A DNA stretch of 6,469 nucleotides from Candidatus Bipolaricaulota bacterium (GCA_021163465.1 JAGGWU010000054.1:1-6469); one strand, 5' to 3'. Positions 1-5,598 are shown, counted from the stretch's first letter. The notes: generated by a model not told the origin, from the letters alone. Numbers and translations are program-made.

Positions 1-37
1 ATTGGCTACTACGAACGCAAGGGGATCCTCGTGCGGG
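1..37 (+). repeat. Exact 37-bp direct repeat, copy 1 (adk-derived, at window edge)
   Basis: Bases 1-37 are identical to 714-750, a piece of the adk 3' region. Base 38 (c) differs from base 751 (t). The repeat is in the same codon phase, so it fuses twelve adenylate kinase residues in frame to the SecY tail. Because it begins at base 1, its true length to the left is unknown. The offset is 713 bp. Confidence 0.9.
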
Positions 38-192
38 CGGGTACCTTGCTCTGGATGGGCGGGACCTCCCTCCTCATCGTGGTGGGGGTTGGGATCGACA
101 CCATTATGCAGATCGAGGCGCACCTGGTGATGCACCATTATGAATCCCTCATCAAGGGCGCCGGGGCGGCGTTCCTGGGGAGGCGGCGGTGA
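1..192 (+). CDS. secY: SecY protein translocase subunit, C-terminal fragment
   Basis: Only the last part of SecY, the membrane channel of the Sec translocon, is present. From about codon 13 the reading matches the end of SecY: a hydrophobic segment around GGTSLLIVVGVGIDT (the last transmembrane helix), then the cytosolic tail QIEAHLVMHHYESLIK and a short basic end, GRRR, before TGA at 190-192. The position directly before adk and map is the usual place for secY in the spc cluster. The first 12 codons (IGYYERKGILVR) do not belong to SecY: they are identical to part of adenylate kinase further down. The 5' edge is therefore probably a duplication junction or assembly chimera, and genuine secY sequence starts near base 38. 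The TGA overlaps the adk GTG start (GTGA), which suggests coupled translation. Confidence 0.88.
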   Translation: MGYYERKGILVRAGTLLWMGGTSLLIVVGVGIDTIMQIEAHLVMHHYESLIKGAGAAFLGRRR

Positions 193-812
193 ACCTGGTG
201 CTCCTGGGGCCCCCCGGCGCGGGGAAAGGGACCTTGGCGGCGCGGTTGGTGGAGGAATTCGGGTTCGTGCACCTCTCCACCGGGGACATCCTCCGGGAGG
301 AAGTGAAGAAGGGCTCGGAGCTCGGGAGGCTCGCCAAGGGTTACATGGAGCGGGGGGAGCTCGTTCCGGATGAGGTGATCCTGGGGATGGTGCGGGAGCG
401 GGTGGACGACAAAAGCGATGGGTTCCTGTTCGATGGGTTCCCCCGCACCATCGCCCAGGCCGAGGGCCTGGAGGGGATCCTCCCGGTGCATCTCGTGATC
501 TACCTGGAGCTCCCGGAGGAAGAAGTGGTGCGCCGGCTCTCGGCCCGGAGGGTGTGCAAACGGTGTGGGGCCAACTACAACCTGATCACCCAGCCCCCAA
601 AGGTCCCGGGGATATGCGACCGCTGCGGGGGCGAGCTCCACCAACGCCCCGACGACAACGAAGAGGTGATCCGCAACCGCTTCCGGGTGTACACGGAGCA
701 GTCGGCTCCCCTCATTGGCTACTACGAACGCAAGGGGATCCTCGTGCGGGTGGACGCGTCTCTCCCTCCCGACGAGGTGTTCCGGCGGGTGGCGGAGGTC
801 CTGCGGGGATGA
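189..812 (+). CDS. adk: Adenylate kinase, zinc-lid form
   Basis: Cytosolic adenylate kinase (ATP + AMP to 2 ADP), 207 aa, close to the usual 210-217. The P-loop GPPGAGKGT lies at residues 7-15, the AMP-binding region follows (STGDILR at 30-36, DGFPRT at 82-87), and the long LID domain is about 120-160. The LID carries four cysteines, C123-x2-C126 and C143-x2-C146, the zinc-binding version typical of Gram-positive and many thermophilic enzymes. RPDDN at 153-157 and the C-terminal IGYYERKG are also family signatures. The GTG start at 189 overlaps the secY stop and has a GGGGAGG ribosome-binding site at 177-183. The stop overlaps the map start (ATGA). A 37-base piece (714-750) is repeated at the left edge of the window. 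Confidence 0.97.
   Translation: MNLVLLGPPGAGKGTLAARLVEEFGFVHLSTGDILREEVKKGSELGRLAKGYMERGELVPDEVILGMVRERVDDKSDGFLFDGFPRTIAQAEGLEGILPVHLVIYLELPEEEVVRRLSARRVCKRCGANYNLITQPPKVPGICDRCGGELHQRPDDNEEVIRNRFRVYTEQSAPLIGYYERKGILVRVDASLPPDEVFRRVAEVLRG
714..750 (+). repeat. Exact 37-bp direct repeat, copy 2 (native place inside adk)
   Basis: This copy sits in its natural context, encoding IGYYERKGILVR plus one base of the next codon near the adenylate kinase C-terminus. It matches bases 1-37 exactly and in the same reading phase. Confidence 0.9.
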
Positions 813-1627
813 TCGTCTTGAAGACGGAGAAAGAGATAGAGATCATGGCCGAAAACGCCGCGATCCTGCGGGAGATCCTGGTGGAGCTGGCGCTGAAAGC
901 GGTTCCCGGGACCACCACCGCCCAATTGGATCGGCTGGCGGAGCGCCGTATCCGGGAGGCGGGGGCCAAATCGGCCTTCAAGGGATACACCGATGAGCTC
1001 CACCGGATCCCGTATCCGGCCACGATCTGTGCTTCCCTGAACGAGGAGGTGGTCCACGGGATCCCCTCGGGGGAACGGGTCCTCCGGGAGGGGGATATCC
1101 TTTCCATAGACCTTGGGTTTGTGCGCAAGGGTTACTACGCCGACGCCGCCATCACCGTGGGGGTGGGGGAGGTCTCGGAGGAGGCGGAGCGGATGATGGC
1201 GGTGGCCCGTGAGGCCTTGAAGAGGGCGGTGGGTATGGCTACCATTGGTCGCCGTCTTTCGGATCTATCCCATGCCATAAGCTCGACCGTCCGCAAGGCG
1301 GGTTATTACGTGGTCAAGGAATATACCGGCCATGGGATCGGCCGGGAGCTTCATGAGGATCCCCGGGTTCTCAACCATGGCCTTCCCGGACGGGGGCCGA
1401 AGTTGAGGGCTGGGATGGTATTTTGTATCGAACCTATGGTGAAAGGGGACGATCTCCCCTTGCGCACCAAAGACGATGGTTGGACCGCGGTCACGCGGAC
1501 GGGAAGCCTTTCGGTTCACTACGAGGAGATGGTGGCAGTGACCCCGGAGGGGCCGCGGGTCTTGACGGGCTGGATCTGGGAGGAATATTGTCGAAGAAGG
1601 ACGTTATCCGCCTGCGCGGCGAGGTGA
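809..1627 (+). CDS. map: Methionine aminopeptidase, type I
   Basis: Type I methionine aminopeptidase, which removes the initiator Met from nascent proteins in the cytosol; 272 aa from ATG 809. All five metal ligands expected from the E. coli enzyme can be placed: D101 (SIDLG), D112 (YYADAA), H175 (TGHGIGRELHEDP), E208 (FCIEPMV) and E239 (VHYEEMV). Substrate-site histidines H83 (VVHGIPS) and H182 are also present. The ATG overlaps the adk stop by four bases, and GGAGGT at 794-799 is a well-spaced ribosome-binding site. The reading frame stays open upstream to 554, but that part lies inside adk and is not MAP-like. The family normally ends near TPEGPRVLT (residue 253). Here about 19 extra residues (GWIWEEYC... 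to AAR) follow, and they overlap infA by 40 nt. Confidence 0.96.
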   Translation: MIVLKTEKEIEIMAENAAILREILVELALKAVPGTTTAQLDRLAERRIREAGAKSAFKGYTDELHRIPYPATICASLNEEVVHGIPSGERVLREGDILSIDLGFVRKGYYADAAITVGVGEVSEEAERMMAVAREALKRAVGMATIGRRLSDLSHAISSTVRKAGYYVVKEYTGHGIGRELHEDPRVLNHGLPGRGPKLRAGMVFCIEPMVKGDDLPLRTKDDGWTAVTRTGSLSVHYEEMVAVTPEGPRVLTGWIWEEYCRRRTLSACAAR

Positions 1628-1806
1628 TCGAGGCGTTGCCGGACTCCATGTTCCGGGTGCGCCTGGATAACGGGCATATCGCCCTATGTGTAATATCGGG
1701 GAAGATGAGGAAGCACTTCATCAAGGTCGTGGTGGGGGACCGGGTGGTGGTGGAGTTCTCCCCCTACGACCTCACACGTGGCCGGATCGTCTACCGCGAG
1801 GGGTGA
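1588..1806 (+). CDS. infA: Translation initiation factor IF-1
   Basis: IF-1, the small OB-fold factor that binds the 30S A site during initiation. From the TTG at 1588 the protein is 72 aa, exactly the family length, starting MSKKDVIRLRGEVIEALP. Hallmarks are MFRVRLDNGH, ISGKMRKHFIKV, GDRVVVEFSPYDLTRGRI and the end YREG. The frame is open further upstream, but that part is map read in another frame. GGGAGGA at 1578-1584 serves as ribosome-binding site, with an unusually short gap of 3-4 nt to TTG. The rare start codon and the 40-nt overlap with map suggest coupled or damped translation (inference). rpmJ follows after 6 nt. Confidence 0.95.
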   Translation: MSKKDVIRLRGEVIEALPDSMFRVRLDNGHIALCVISGKMRKHFIKVVVGDRVVVEFSPYDLTRGRIVYREG

Positions 1807-1812
1807 GGGAAG

Positions 1813-1926
1813 ATGAAGGTACGTAGTTCGGTGAAGCCGAGGTGCGAAAAGTGCCGGGTCGTGCGGCGCCACGGCCGCCTCTGGGTGGTGTGTGTGAACC
1901 CCAAGCACAAACAGAGGCAGAAATGA
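1813..1926 (+). CDS. rpmJ: 50S ribosomal protein L36 (bL36), zinc-binding form
   Basis: A 37-aa protein in the standard place between infA and rpsM. It starts MKVRSSVKPRCEKCRVVRR and ends in the basic NPKHKQRQK. The zinc ribbon of the C+ type of bL36 is complete: C11, C14, C27 and H32. The protein binds 23S rRNA in the large subunit. The ATG at 1813 is preceded by GAGGGA at 1805-1810, which is close to the start. The stop TGA at 1924-1926 lies within the ribosome-binding site of rpsM. Confidence 0.96.
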   Translation: MKVRSSVKPRCEKCRVVRRHGRLWVVCVNPKHKQRQK

Positions 1927-1935
1927 GGAGGGGAC

Positions 1936-2307
1936 ATGGCACGGATCGCGGGGGTTAACTTACCGGCGAAGAAAAGGATCGAGATCGCCCTGACTTACAT
2001 CTACGGGATCGGGCGTTCCCGGGCCAAGGAGATCCTCCAGAAGACGGGGATCTCGCCGGACAAGAAGGTGATCGACCTCACGGACCAGGAGGTGGCGGCC
2101 CTACAGCGGGCGGTGGAGGAGTACAAGGTGGAGGGGGACCTCCGGCGTGAGGTGCAGATGAGCATCAAGCGCCTCATCGACATCGGCTGTTACCGGGGGA
2201 TCCGCCACCGGGTGGGGTTGCCGGTACGGGGGCAGCGCACCCGCTCCAACGCCCGCACCTGGAAGGGCCCCCGTCCCGATAAGGCCGGACGTCGCAAGAG
2301 GAAATAG
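1936..2307 (+). CDS. rpsM: 30S ribosomal protein S13 (uS13)
   Basis: S13 of the 30S head, which contacts tRNA and bridges to the 50S subunit; 123 aa, normal length. It starts MARIAGVNLPAKKRIEIALT, followed by the helix-two-turn-helix region YGIGRSRAKEIL. The signature YRGIRHRVGLPVRGQRTRSN precedes the basic tail TWKGPRPDKAGRRKRK. GAGGAGGGG at 1925-1933 is a strong ribosome-binding site, although it ends only 2 nt before the ATG. The 3' end of the gene holds AGAGGA at 2297-2302, which serves rpsK. Confidence 0.98.
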   Translation: MARIAGVNLPAKKRIEIALTYIYGIGRSRAKEILQKTGISPDKKVIDLTDQEVAALQRAVEEYKVEGDLRREVQMSIKRLIDIGCYRGIRHRVGLPVRGQRTRSNARTWKGPRPDKAGRRKRK

Positions 2308-2309
2308 CC

Positions 2310-2666
2310 ATGGCCAGGCGTGCGACCCGACGCAAGAAGAAATCGATCAAGCTCGAGCGGGCACGGGTTCACATCCACTCCACCTTCAACAACACCATCC
2401 TTACCCTCACCGACCCCGAGGGGAACGTGCTTACCTGGAAATCCCCGGGTACGGAGGGGTTCTCCGGCTCCCGCAAAGGCACTCCCTATGCCGCGCAGGT
2501 GGCGTGCCAGGCGTTGGTGAAGGAGATGAAGGAGTTCGGCATCAGGTCCGTGGTGGTCACCGTGAACGGGGCTGGCCCCGGAAGGCAGGCGGTGATCCAG
2601 ACCCTCAAGTCTTCGGGGATCCAGGTAGAGGAAGTGAAGAACGTGACCCCTACTCCGCATAGCTAG
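2310..2666 (+). CDS. rpsK: 30S ribosomal protein S11 (uS11), missing the usual C-terminal tail
   Basis: S11 of the 30S platform, near the mRNA exit and the Shine-Dalgarno helix; 118 aa. The body is typical: a basic start (MARRATRRKKK), VHIHSTFNNTILTLTD, WKSPGTEGFSGSRKGTPYAAQ and NGAGPGRQAVIQTL. It ends KNVTPTPHS, whereas most bacterial S11 continue from PHN into a basic tail of the form GCRPPKRRRV. That tail, including the Asn that becomes isoaspartate in E. coli, is absent. I find no trace of it in any frame in the 12 nt before rpsD. The start lies 2 nt after rpsM, with AGAGGA at 2297-2302 as ribosome-binding site. Confidence 0.96.
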   Translation: MARRATRRKKKSIKLERARVHIHSTFNNTILTLTDPEGNVLTWKSPGTEGFSGSRKGTPYAAQVACQALVKEMKEFGIRSVVVTVNGAGPGRQAVIQTLKSSGIQVEEVKNVTPTPHS

Positions 2667-2678
2667 GGAGGATCGAGG

Positions 2679-3302
2679 ATGGGCAGGTATACCGGACCCA
2701 AATGCAGGCTCTGTCGCCGGGAAGGGACCAAGCTCTTTTTGAAGGGTGATCGTTGTTATTCGGACAAATGTGCCATGAACCGACGCCCGTTCCCTCCCGG
2801 GCAGCACGGGCGCTTCCGCCGGCGCCTCACGGGCTATGCCATCCGCCTCAGGGAAAAGCAGAAGCTGAAGAGGATCTACGGGATCCGAGAGGAACAGTTC
2901 CGCCGGTACATCGAGGAGGCCCAGAAGGTCAAGGGCCGGACCGGGACAGCCCTTTTGCGGATCTTGGAGGAGAGACTGGACAACGTGGTGTATCGGGCGG
3001 GCTTCGCTTCCTCCCGGGCCCAAGCACGCCAGCTGGTTTCCCACGGTCACTTCTTGGTAAACGGTCGGGTAGCCGATATCCCTTCCTATCGGGTGGAGCC
3101 CGGGGACGTGATCGAGGTCAAGCCCCAGTCCAAGGACAAGCTCCGGGAGCTCATCAAGGGGACGGCGGAGAAGCGGAACCTCCCCAGCTGGCTCAGCCGG
3201 GACCTTGAGAACCTCAGGATTCAGGTGAACTCCGAACCCGCTGAGGAAGACCTCGACAAATCGATTGATACGAACCTGATCGTGGAGTTCTACTCGAGGT
3301 GA
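2679..3302 (+). CDS. rpsD: 30S ribosomal protein S4 (uS4), four-cysteine form
   Basis: S4, a primary 16S rRNA-binding protein and, in E. coli, the translational repressor of the alpha operon; 207 aa. The N-terminus (MGRYTGPKCRLCRREG) carries a zinc-knuckle cysteine set, C9, C12, C26 and C31, as in Thermus-type S4. YSDKCAMNRRPFPPGQHG is the family signature. The S4 RNA-binding domain lies at about residues 95-160 (RLDNVVYRAGFASSRAQARQ, HGHFLVNGR), and the protein ends LIVEFYSR. GGGAGGA at 2666-2672 is the ribosome-binding site. The S11-S4-alpha-L17 order is standard. The TGA at 3300-3302 lies just before the rpoA start. Confidence 0.98.
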   Translation: MGRYTGPKCRLCRREGTKLFLKGDRCYSDKCAMNRRPFPPGQHGRFRRRLTGYAIRLREKQKLKRIYGIREEQFRRYIEEAQKVKGRTGTALLRILEERLDNVVYRAGFASSRAQARQLVSHGHFLVNGRVADIPSYRVEPGDVIEVKPQSKDKLRELIKGTAEKRNLPSWLSRDLENLRIQVNSEPAEEDLDKSIDTNLIVEFYSR

Positions 3303-3304
3303 CG

Positions 3305-4252
3305 ATGGAGCTCATCTATCCGGAGAGGATCACGTGGGAGGAGCTGGGGGATCGCTACGGCCGGTTGGTGGTGGAGCCCCTGGAGCGAGGGTATGCCACC
3401 ACCTTGGGGAATTCCCTGCGGCGGGTGCTCCTTTCCTCCATTCCCGGGGCAGCGGTGGTAAGGGTCTCCTTCGCGGGAAAGTACCACGAATACGACACCA
3501 TCGAGGGAGTGAGGGAGGACCTCCTCAACATCATCCTCAACCTCCGGGGCTTGGCCATCCGCATGGACGGCAACGAGACCCGACGCATGTACCTGAATGT
3601 ACAGGGGCCGGCAGAGGTACGTGCCAAGGACATCCAGACTCCAGAAGGTGTCGAGATCGTGAACCCCGACCACTATATAGCGACCCTGAACGAGGATGGG
3701 AAGCTCGAGGTGGAGATGGAGGTAGAGGTAGGGCGGGGGTTCCGTCTGGCCGACGAGAACAAAAGGGAGGATGCCCCCGTGGGCCTCATCCCCATCGACT
3801 CCGATTTCTCCCCCATCGAGAAGGTGAACTTCCAGGTGGAGGAGACCCGGGTGGGGGGGAGGTCGGGTTACGAACGCCTGGTGCTTGAGATCTGGACCAA
3901 CGGAGCAATAACCCCCAAAGAGGCGTTGGAGCAAGCCGTCTCCATCCTCCAAGAGCATTTAGGGCGCATGACCCGGGGGGTAGTAAAGGAGGCGGAGGAG
4001 GCGCCCGCGGAGGAGCTCCCCGAGGAGCTGGAGAAGCCCCTTACGGAACTGGGTTTCGAGGCCCGAGCCTGTAACCTCCTCAAGGAAGCAGGGGTGATTA
4101 CCCTCAAGGACCTCCTTTCCCGAACCAAAGAGGAACTTCTGGACATCCATGGTTTCGGAGAGAAGACCCTGGACAAGGTGGAGGCGCGTCTTAAAGAGCT
4201 GGGGTACCGGTTGCGCTCCGAGAAGGAGGTCGGCGATGCGGCACAGGCGTAA
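3305..4252 (+). CDS. rpoA: DNA-directed RNA polymerase subunit alpha
   Basis: Alpha subunit of RNA polymerase, 315 aa from ATG 3305. The N-terminal dimerisation domain shows PLERGYATTLGNSLRRVLLSS (about residues 25-45). An acidic linker rich in Glu, Ala and Pro (residues about 225-245) follows. The C-terminal DNA/activator-binding domain has EARACNLLKEAGV and HGFGEKTLDKV, which keep the counterparts of E. coli R265, N268, G296 and K298 and replace S299 with Thr. I chose ATG 3305, 2 nt after rpsD, because GAGG at 3296-3299 spaces well to it. GTG 3299, overlapping the rpsD stop, would add two residues. The last 17 nt overlap rplQ. Confidence 0.97.
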   Translation: MELIYPERITWEELGDRYGRLVVEPLERGYATTLGNSLRRVLLSSIPGAAVVRVSFAGKYHEYDTIEGVREDLLNIILNLRGLAIRMDGNETRRMYLNVQGPAEVRAKDIQTPEGVEIVNPDHYIATLNEDGKLEVEMEVEVGRGFRLADENKREDAPVGLIPIDSDFSPIEKVNFQVEETRVGGRSGYERLVLEIWTNGAITPKEALEQAVSILQEHLGRMTRGVVKEAEEAPAEELPEELEKPLTELGFEARACNLLKEAGVITLKDLLSRTKEELLDIHGFGEKTLDKVEARLKELGYRLRSEKEVGDAAQA

Positions 4253-4586
4253 AGTGGCGAAGCTCTCCATGGAGAAATCCCGCCGGGAGGCGGTGCTGCG
4301 GAACCAGGCCAAGGCCCTGATCATCCACGGCAAAGTCGACACCACCCCGGCCCGGGCGCGGGCGACCCAACAGCTGGTGGAGCGGCTGGTGACCTGGGCC
4401 AAGCGGGGGGACCAGGCGGCACACCGCATGGCCTTCTCGGTGCTCCAAGATAAGGAGGCCACCCAGAAGCTCTTTTCCGAGATCGGGCCACGCTACAAGG
4501 ACCGGCCGGGGGGATACACCCGGGTGTTGAAGCTGGGGCCGCGGCGTGGGGACGGGGCCGAGACCGCGCGGCTCATGTGGGTCTGA
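4236..4586 (+). CDS. rplQ: 50S ribosomal protein L17 (bL17)
   Basis: L17 of the large subunit, near the peptide exit tunnel; 116 aa, typical length. It starts MRHRRKVAKLSMEKSRREA and contains LRNQAKALIIHGKVDTTPAR. The C-terminal pattern RPGGYTRVLKLGPRRGDGAE followed by ARLMWV is characteristic. The ATG at 4236 has a near-perfect ribosome-binding site, AAGGAGGT at 4223-4230, with 5 nt spacing, inside the end of rpoA. The open frame extends upstream to 4149, but that is rpoA read out of frame. ridA begins one base after the stop. Confidence 0.97.
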   Translation: MRHRRKVAKLSMEKSRREAVLRNQAKALIIHGKVDTTPARARATQQLVERLVTWAKRGDQAAHRMAFSVLQDKEATQKLFSEIGPRYKDRPGGYTRVLKLGPRRGDGAETARLMWV

Positions 4587-4587
4587 G

Positions 4588-4971
4588 GTGAAGAAGGCAA
4601 TCGGCGTACCGGACCTTCCTACCGTGGGGCCCTATTCCCCGGCGATCCGTGCGGGTGATTTCCTGTTCATCTCGGGCCAGATACCGGTGGACGCCGCGGG
4701 AAAGCTCGTCCCCGGGGGCATCGAGGAGCAAGCCCGGCAGGCCATGGAAAACCTGAAGCGGGTTTTGGACGCCGCCGGGGCCTCCCTCAAGGACCTGGTA
4801 AAGGTCACGATCTACCTGGTGGACATGGGGGACTTCGCGGTGGTGAACAAGGTTTACGGAAGTTACTTCGACCTCGATCCCCCGGCCCGGGCCTGTGTGG
4901 CGGTGCGGGAGTTGCCCAAGGGCGCCCGGGTGGAGATCGAAGCGGTCGCCTACCTGGGCGGAAAGGGTTAG
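4588..4971 (+). CDS. ridA: RidA-family 2-iminobutanoate/2-iminopropanoate deaminase
   Basis: RidA (YjgF/YER057c/UK114) enzymes hydrolyse reactive enamine/imine products of PLP-dependent enzymes, such as those released by threonine and serine dehydratases, and so prevent damage. This protein is 127 aa, the family length. Signatures are TVGPYSPAI, LFISGQIPVD, the central helix EQARQAMENLKRVLDAAG, VKVTIYLVDM and the active-site strand PPARACVAVRELPKGARVEI. R101 and C103 correspond to E. coli R105 and C107, and E116 to E120. The GTG at 4588 starts one base after the rplQ stop with no strong ribosome-binding site of its own, so coupling to rplQ is likely. The frame is open back to 4546 inside rplQ, but that extension is not RidA-like. 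An alpha-operon tail position is unusual but plausible. Confidence 0.94.
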   Translation: MKKAIGVPDLPTVGPYSPAIRAGDFLFISGQIPVDAAGKLVPGGIEEQARQAMENLKRVLDAAGASLKDLVKVTIYLVDMGDFAVVNKVYGSYFDLDPPARACVAVRELPKGARVEIEAVAYLGGKG

Positions 4972-4981
4972 ACCCCTTTTT
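4962..4981 (+). terminator. Probable intrinsic terminator at the end of ridA
   Basis: AAAGGG at 4962-4967 pairs with CCCTTT at 4974-4979 across a 6-nt loop, followed by further T's to 4981. The hairpin overlaps the ridA stop codon. The stem is short and half A-T, so strength is uncertain. The position fits the end of the long ribosomal operon. Read on the other strand, the same inverted repeat would lie at the end of the convergent small gene, so it may act both ways. Confidence 0.5.
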
Positions 4982-5229
4982 GACCCGCAGCGCTCCAGGA
5001 TCTCCAAAAGTTGATCCACTTCATCGAGGGCATGGACCCACATGCACCGGACTCTTCCGGAACTGTCCACGAAGGCGGTGAGAGGATAGCGCGTGTGCTC
5101 GAGGAGTTCGTAGGCCCTTGTTACAGTTTCCCTGGGACATGGAGGATCTCCGGTACCTGTTCCCAACATTCGGGCCAAATACCTACGACCCGGATCGCCC
5201 CCATGGCGGGCATAGAACTCCTCAAGCAT
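4968..5229 (-). CDS. Small unrecognised protein, convergent with ridA; 3' end uncertain
   Basis: The minus strand reads from ATG at 5229 (MLEEFYARHGGDPGRRYLAR) through a coding-looking stretch, YPLTAFVDSSGRVRCMWVHA, then LDEVDQLLEILERCGS. An excellent ribosome-binding site, AGGAAGGA, lies at 5243-5236, 7 nt before the ATG, and the second half favours G/C at third positions. In the sequence as given the frame does not stop here but runs on antisense through ridA to 4573. A one-base deletion in the AAAAAGGGG run (4981-4973) would bring TAA at 4970-4968 into frame, giving about 86 residues ending at the shared terminator; I give that end as most likely. The last 40 residues resemble the end of a thioredoxin fold (Pro, strand, turn, strand, helix), but there is no CxxC. 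Function unknown; it could be a fragment. Confidence 0.42.
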
Positions 5230-5262
5230 ATCCAAATCCTTCCTGCATGGCCCATGCGGGGA

Positions 5263-5597
5263 GACGTGCGGAGGATCTTCGAGCCCGGGGCCCGGCGATC
5301 CGGGAGAGGGTGGAGGCATTAAGGGAGCTCAGGCGGGCGGGGCTTCGGACCTATGCGTTCGTAGGGCCGATGCTCCCCATGGATCCCGGGCGCCCGGTGG
5401 GGATGCTTTCCGGGGCGGTGGACCGGGTGAACTACCGCTGGCGCGTGCGTGATATCTATCACGCCCATGACTTGGCTTACGCCCTGGAGGAGGATACGGC
5501 GCGGGAACTGGTGGGACTCTTCGCCCACGAGGGGATCACCGCCGAGCCCACTCCCCGCTGGGCGGTGAGGTTGCGCCGTGATTCAACGGGTTTATAA
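5263..5597 (+). pseudogene. C-terminal remnant of an SplB-like radical SAM protein, frameshifted
   Basis: Two + strand frames together give a protein resembling the second half of the SPL/COG1533 radical SAM family. Frame one, from 5263, reads DVRRIFEPGA. After a one-base loss in the GGGGCCC run (5287-5293), frame two continues PAIRERVEALRELRRAGLRT, YAFVGPMLP and VDRVNYRWRVRDIY, stopping at 5597. Restoring one C gives EPGAPAIRERVEAL, a good match to the family pattern EPgAP..eeRleAl. The N-terminal half is absent, including the CxxxCxxC cluster motif, and the minus-strand small gene occupies its place. About 110 residues remain, so no radical SAM activity is expected. The single indel could be a sequencing error, but the missing N-terminus cannot be explained that way. 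Family assignment is from memory of motifs. Confidence 0.62.
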
Positions 5598-5598
5598 A
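5571..5598 (+). promoter_or_regulatory. Possible sigma-70-type promoter for the Uma2 gene
   Basis: TTGCGC at 5571-5576 and TATAAA at 5593-5598 are separated by 16 nt. The -10 matches TATAAT at 5 of 6 positions and the -35 at 3 of 6. Transcription would begin about 5605, at or next to the first possible GTG start. The message would then lack the AAAGGA ribosome-binding site and be nearly leaderless. This is a short AT-rich island in GC-rich sequence, so chance remains possible. Confidence 0.35.

Noticed and set aside
554..808. Upstream extension of the map frame
   Set aside because: It lies inside adk, is Pro/Gly/Arg-rich and unlike any MAP N-terminus. ATG 809 with its ribosome-binding site gives a normal start.
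1423..1587. Upstream ATG for the IF-1 frame
   Set aside because: The added residues are map read out of frame. IF-1 has its exact family length from TTG 1588.
1907..1936. Possible S4-repressor leader pseudoknot before rpsM
   Set aside because: Only 9 nt separate rpmJ and rpsM, and I see no conserved fold, so E. coli-style alpha-operon control is not supported here.
2190..3050. Long minus-strand open frame opposite rpsM, rpsK and rpsD
   Set aside because: It is antisense to three certain ribosomal protein genes, low in complexity (rich in Pro, Gly, Leu and Arg) and matches no family; it is an artefact of GC-rich codon usage.
4573..4967. Continuation of the minus-strand frame through ridA
   Set aside because: ridA is a clear gene on the other strand. 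The antisense residues are His/Gly/Arg/Val-rich and not protein-like, so I end the small gene at the ridA 3' border.
5011..5262. + strand open frame from ATG 5011 as the N-terminal half of the radical SAM protein
   Set aside because: It has no CxxxCxxC motif or TIM-barrel-like sequence. The minus strand over the same bases looks more coding and has a ribosome-binding site.
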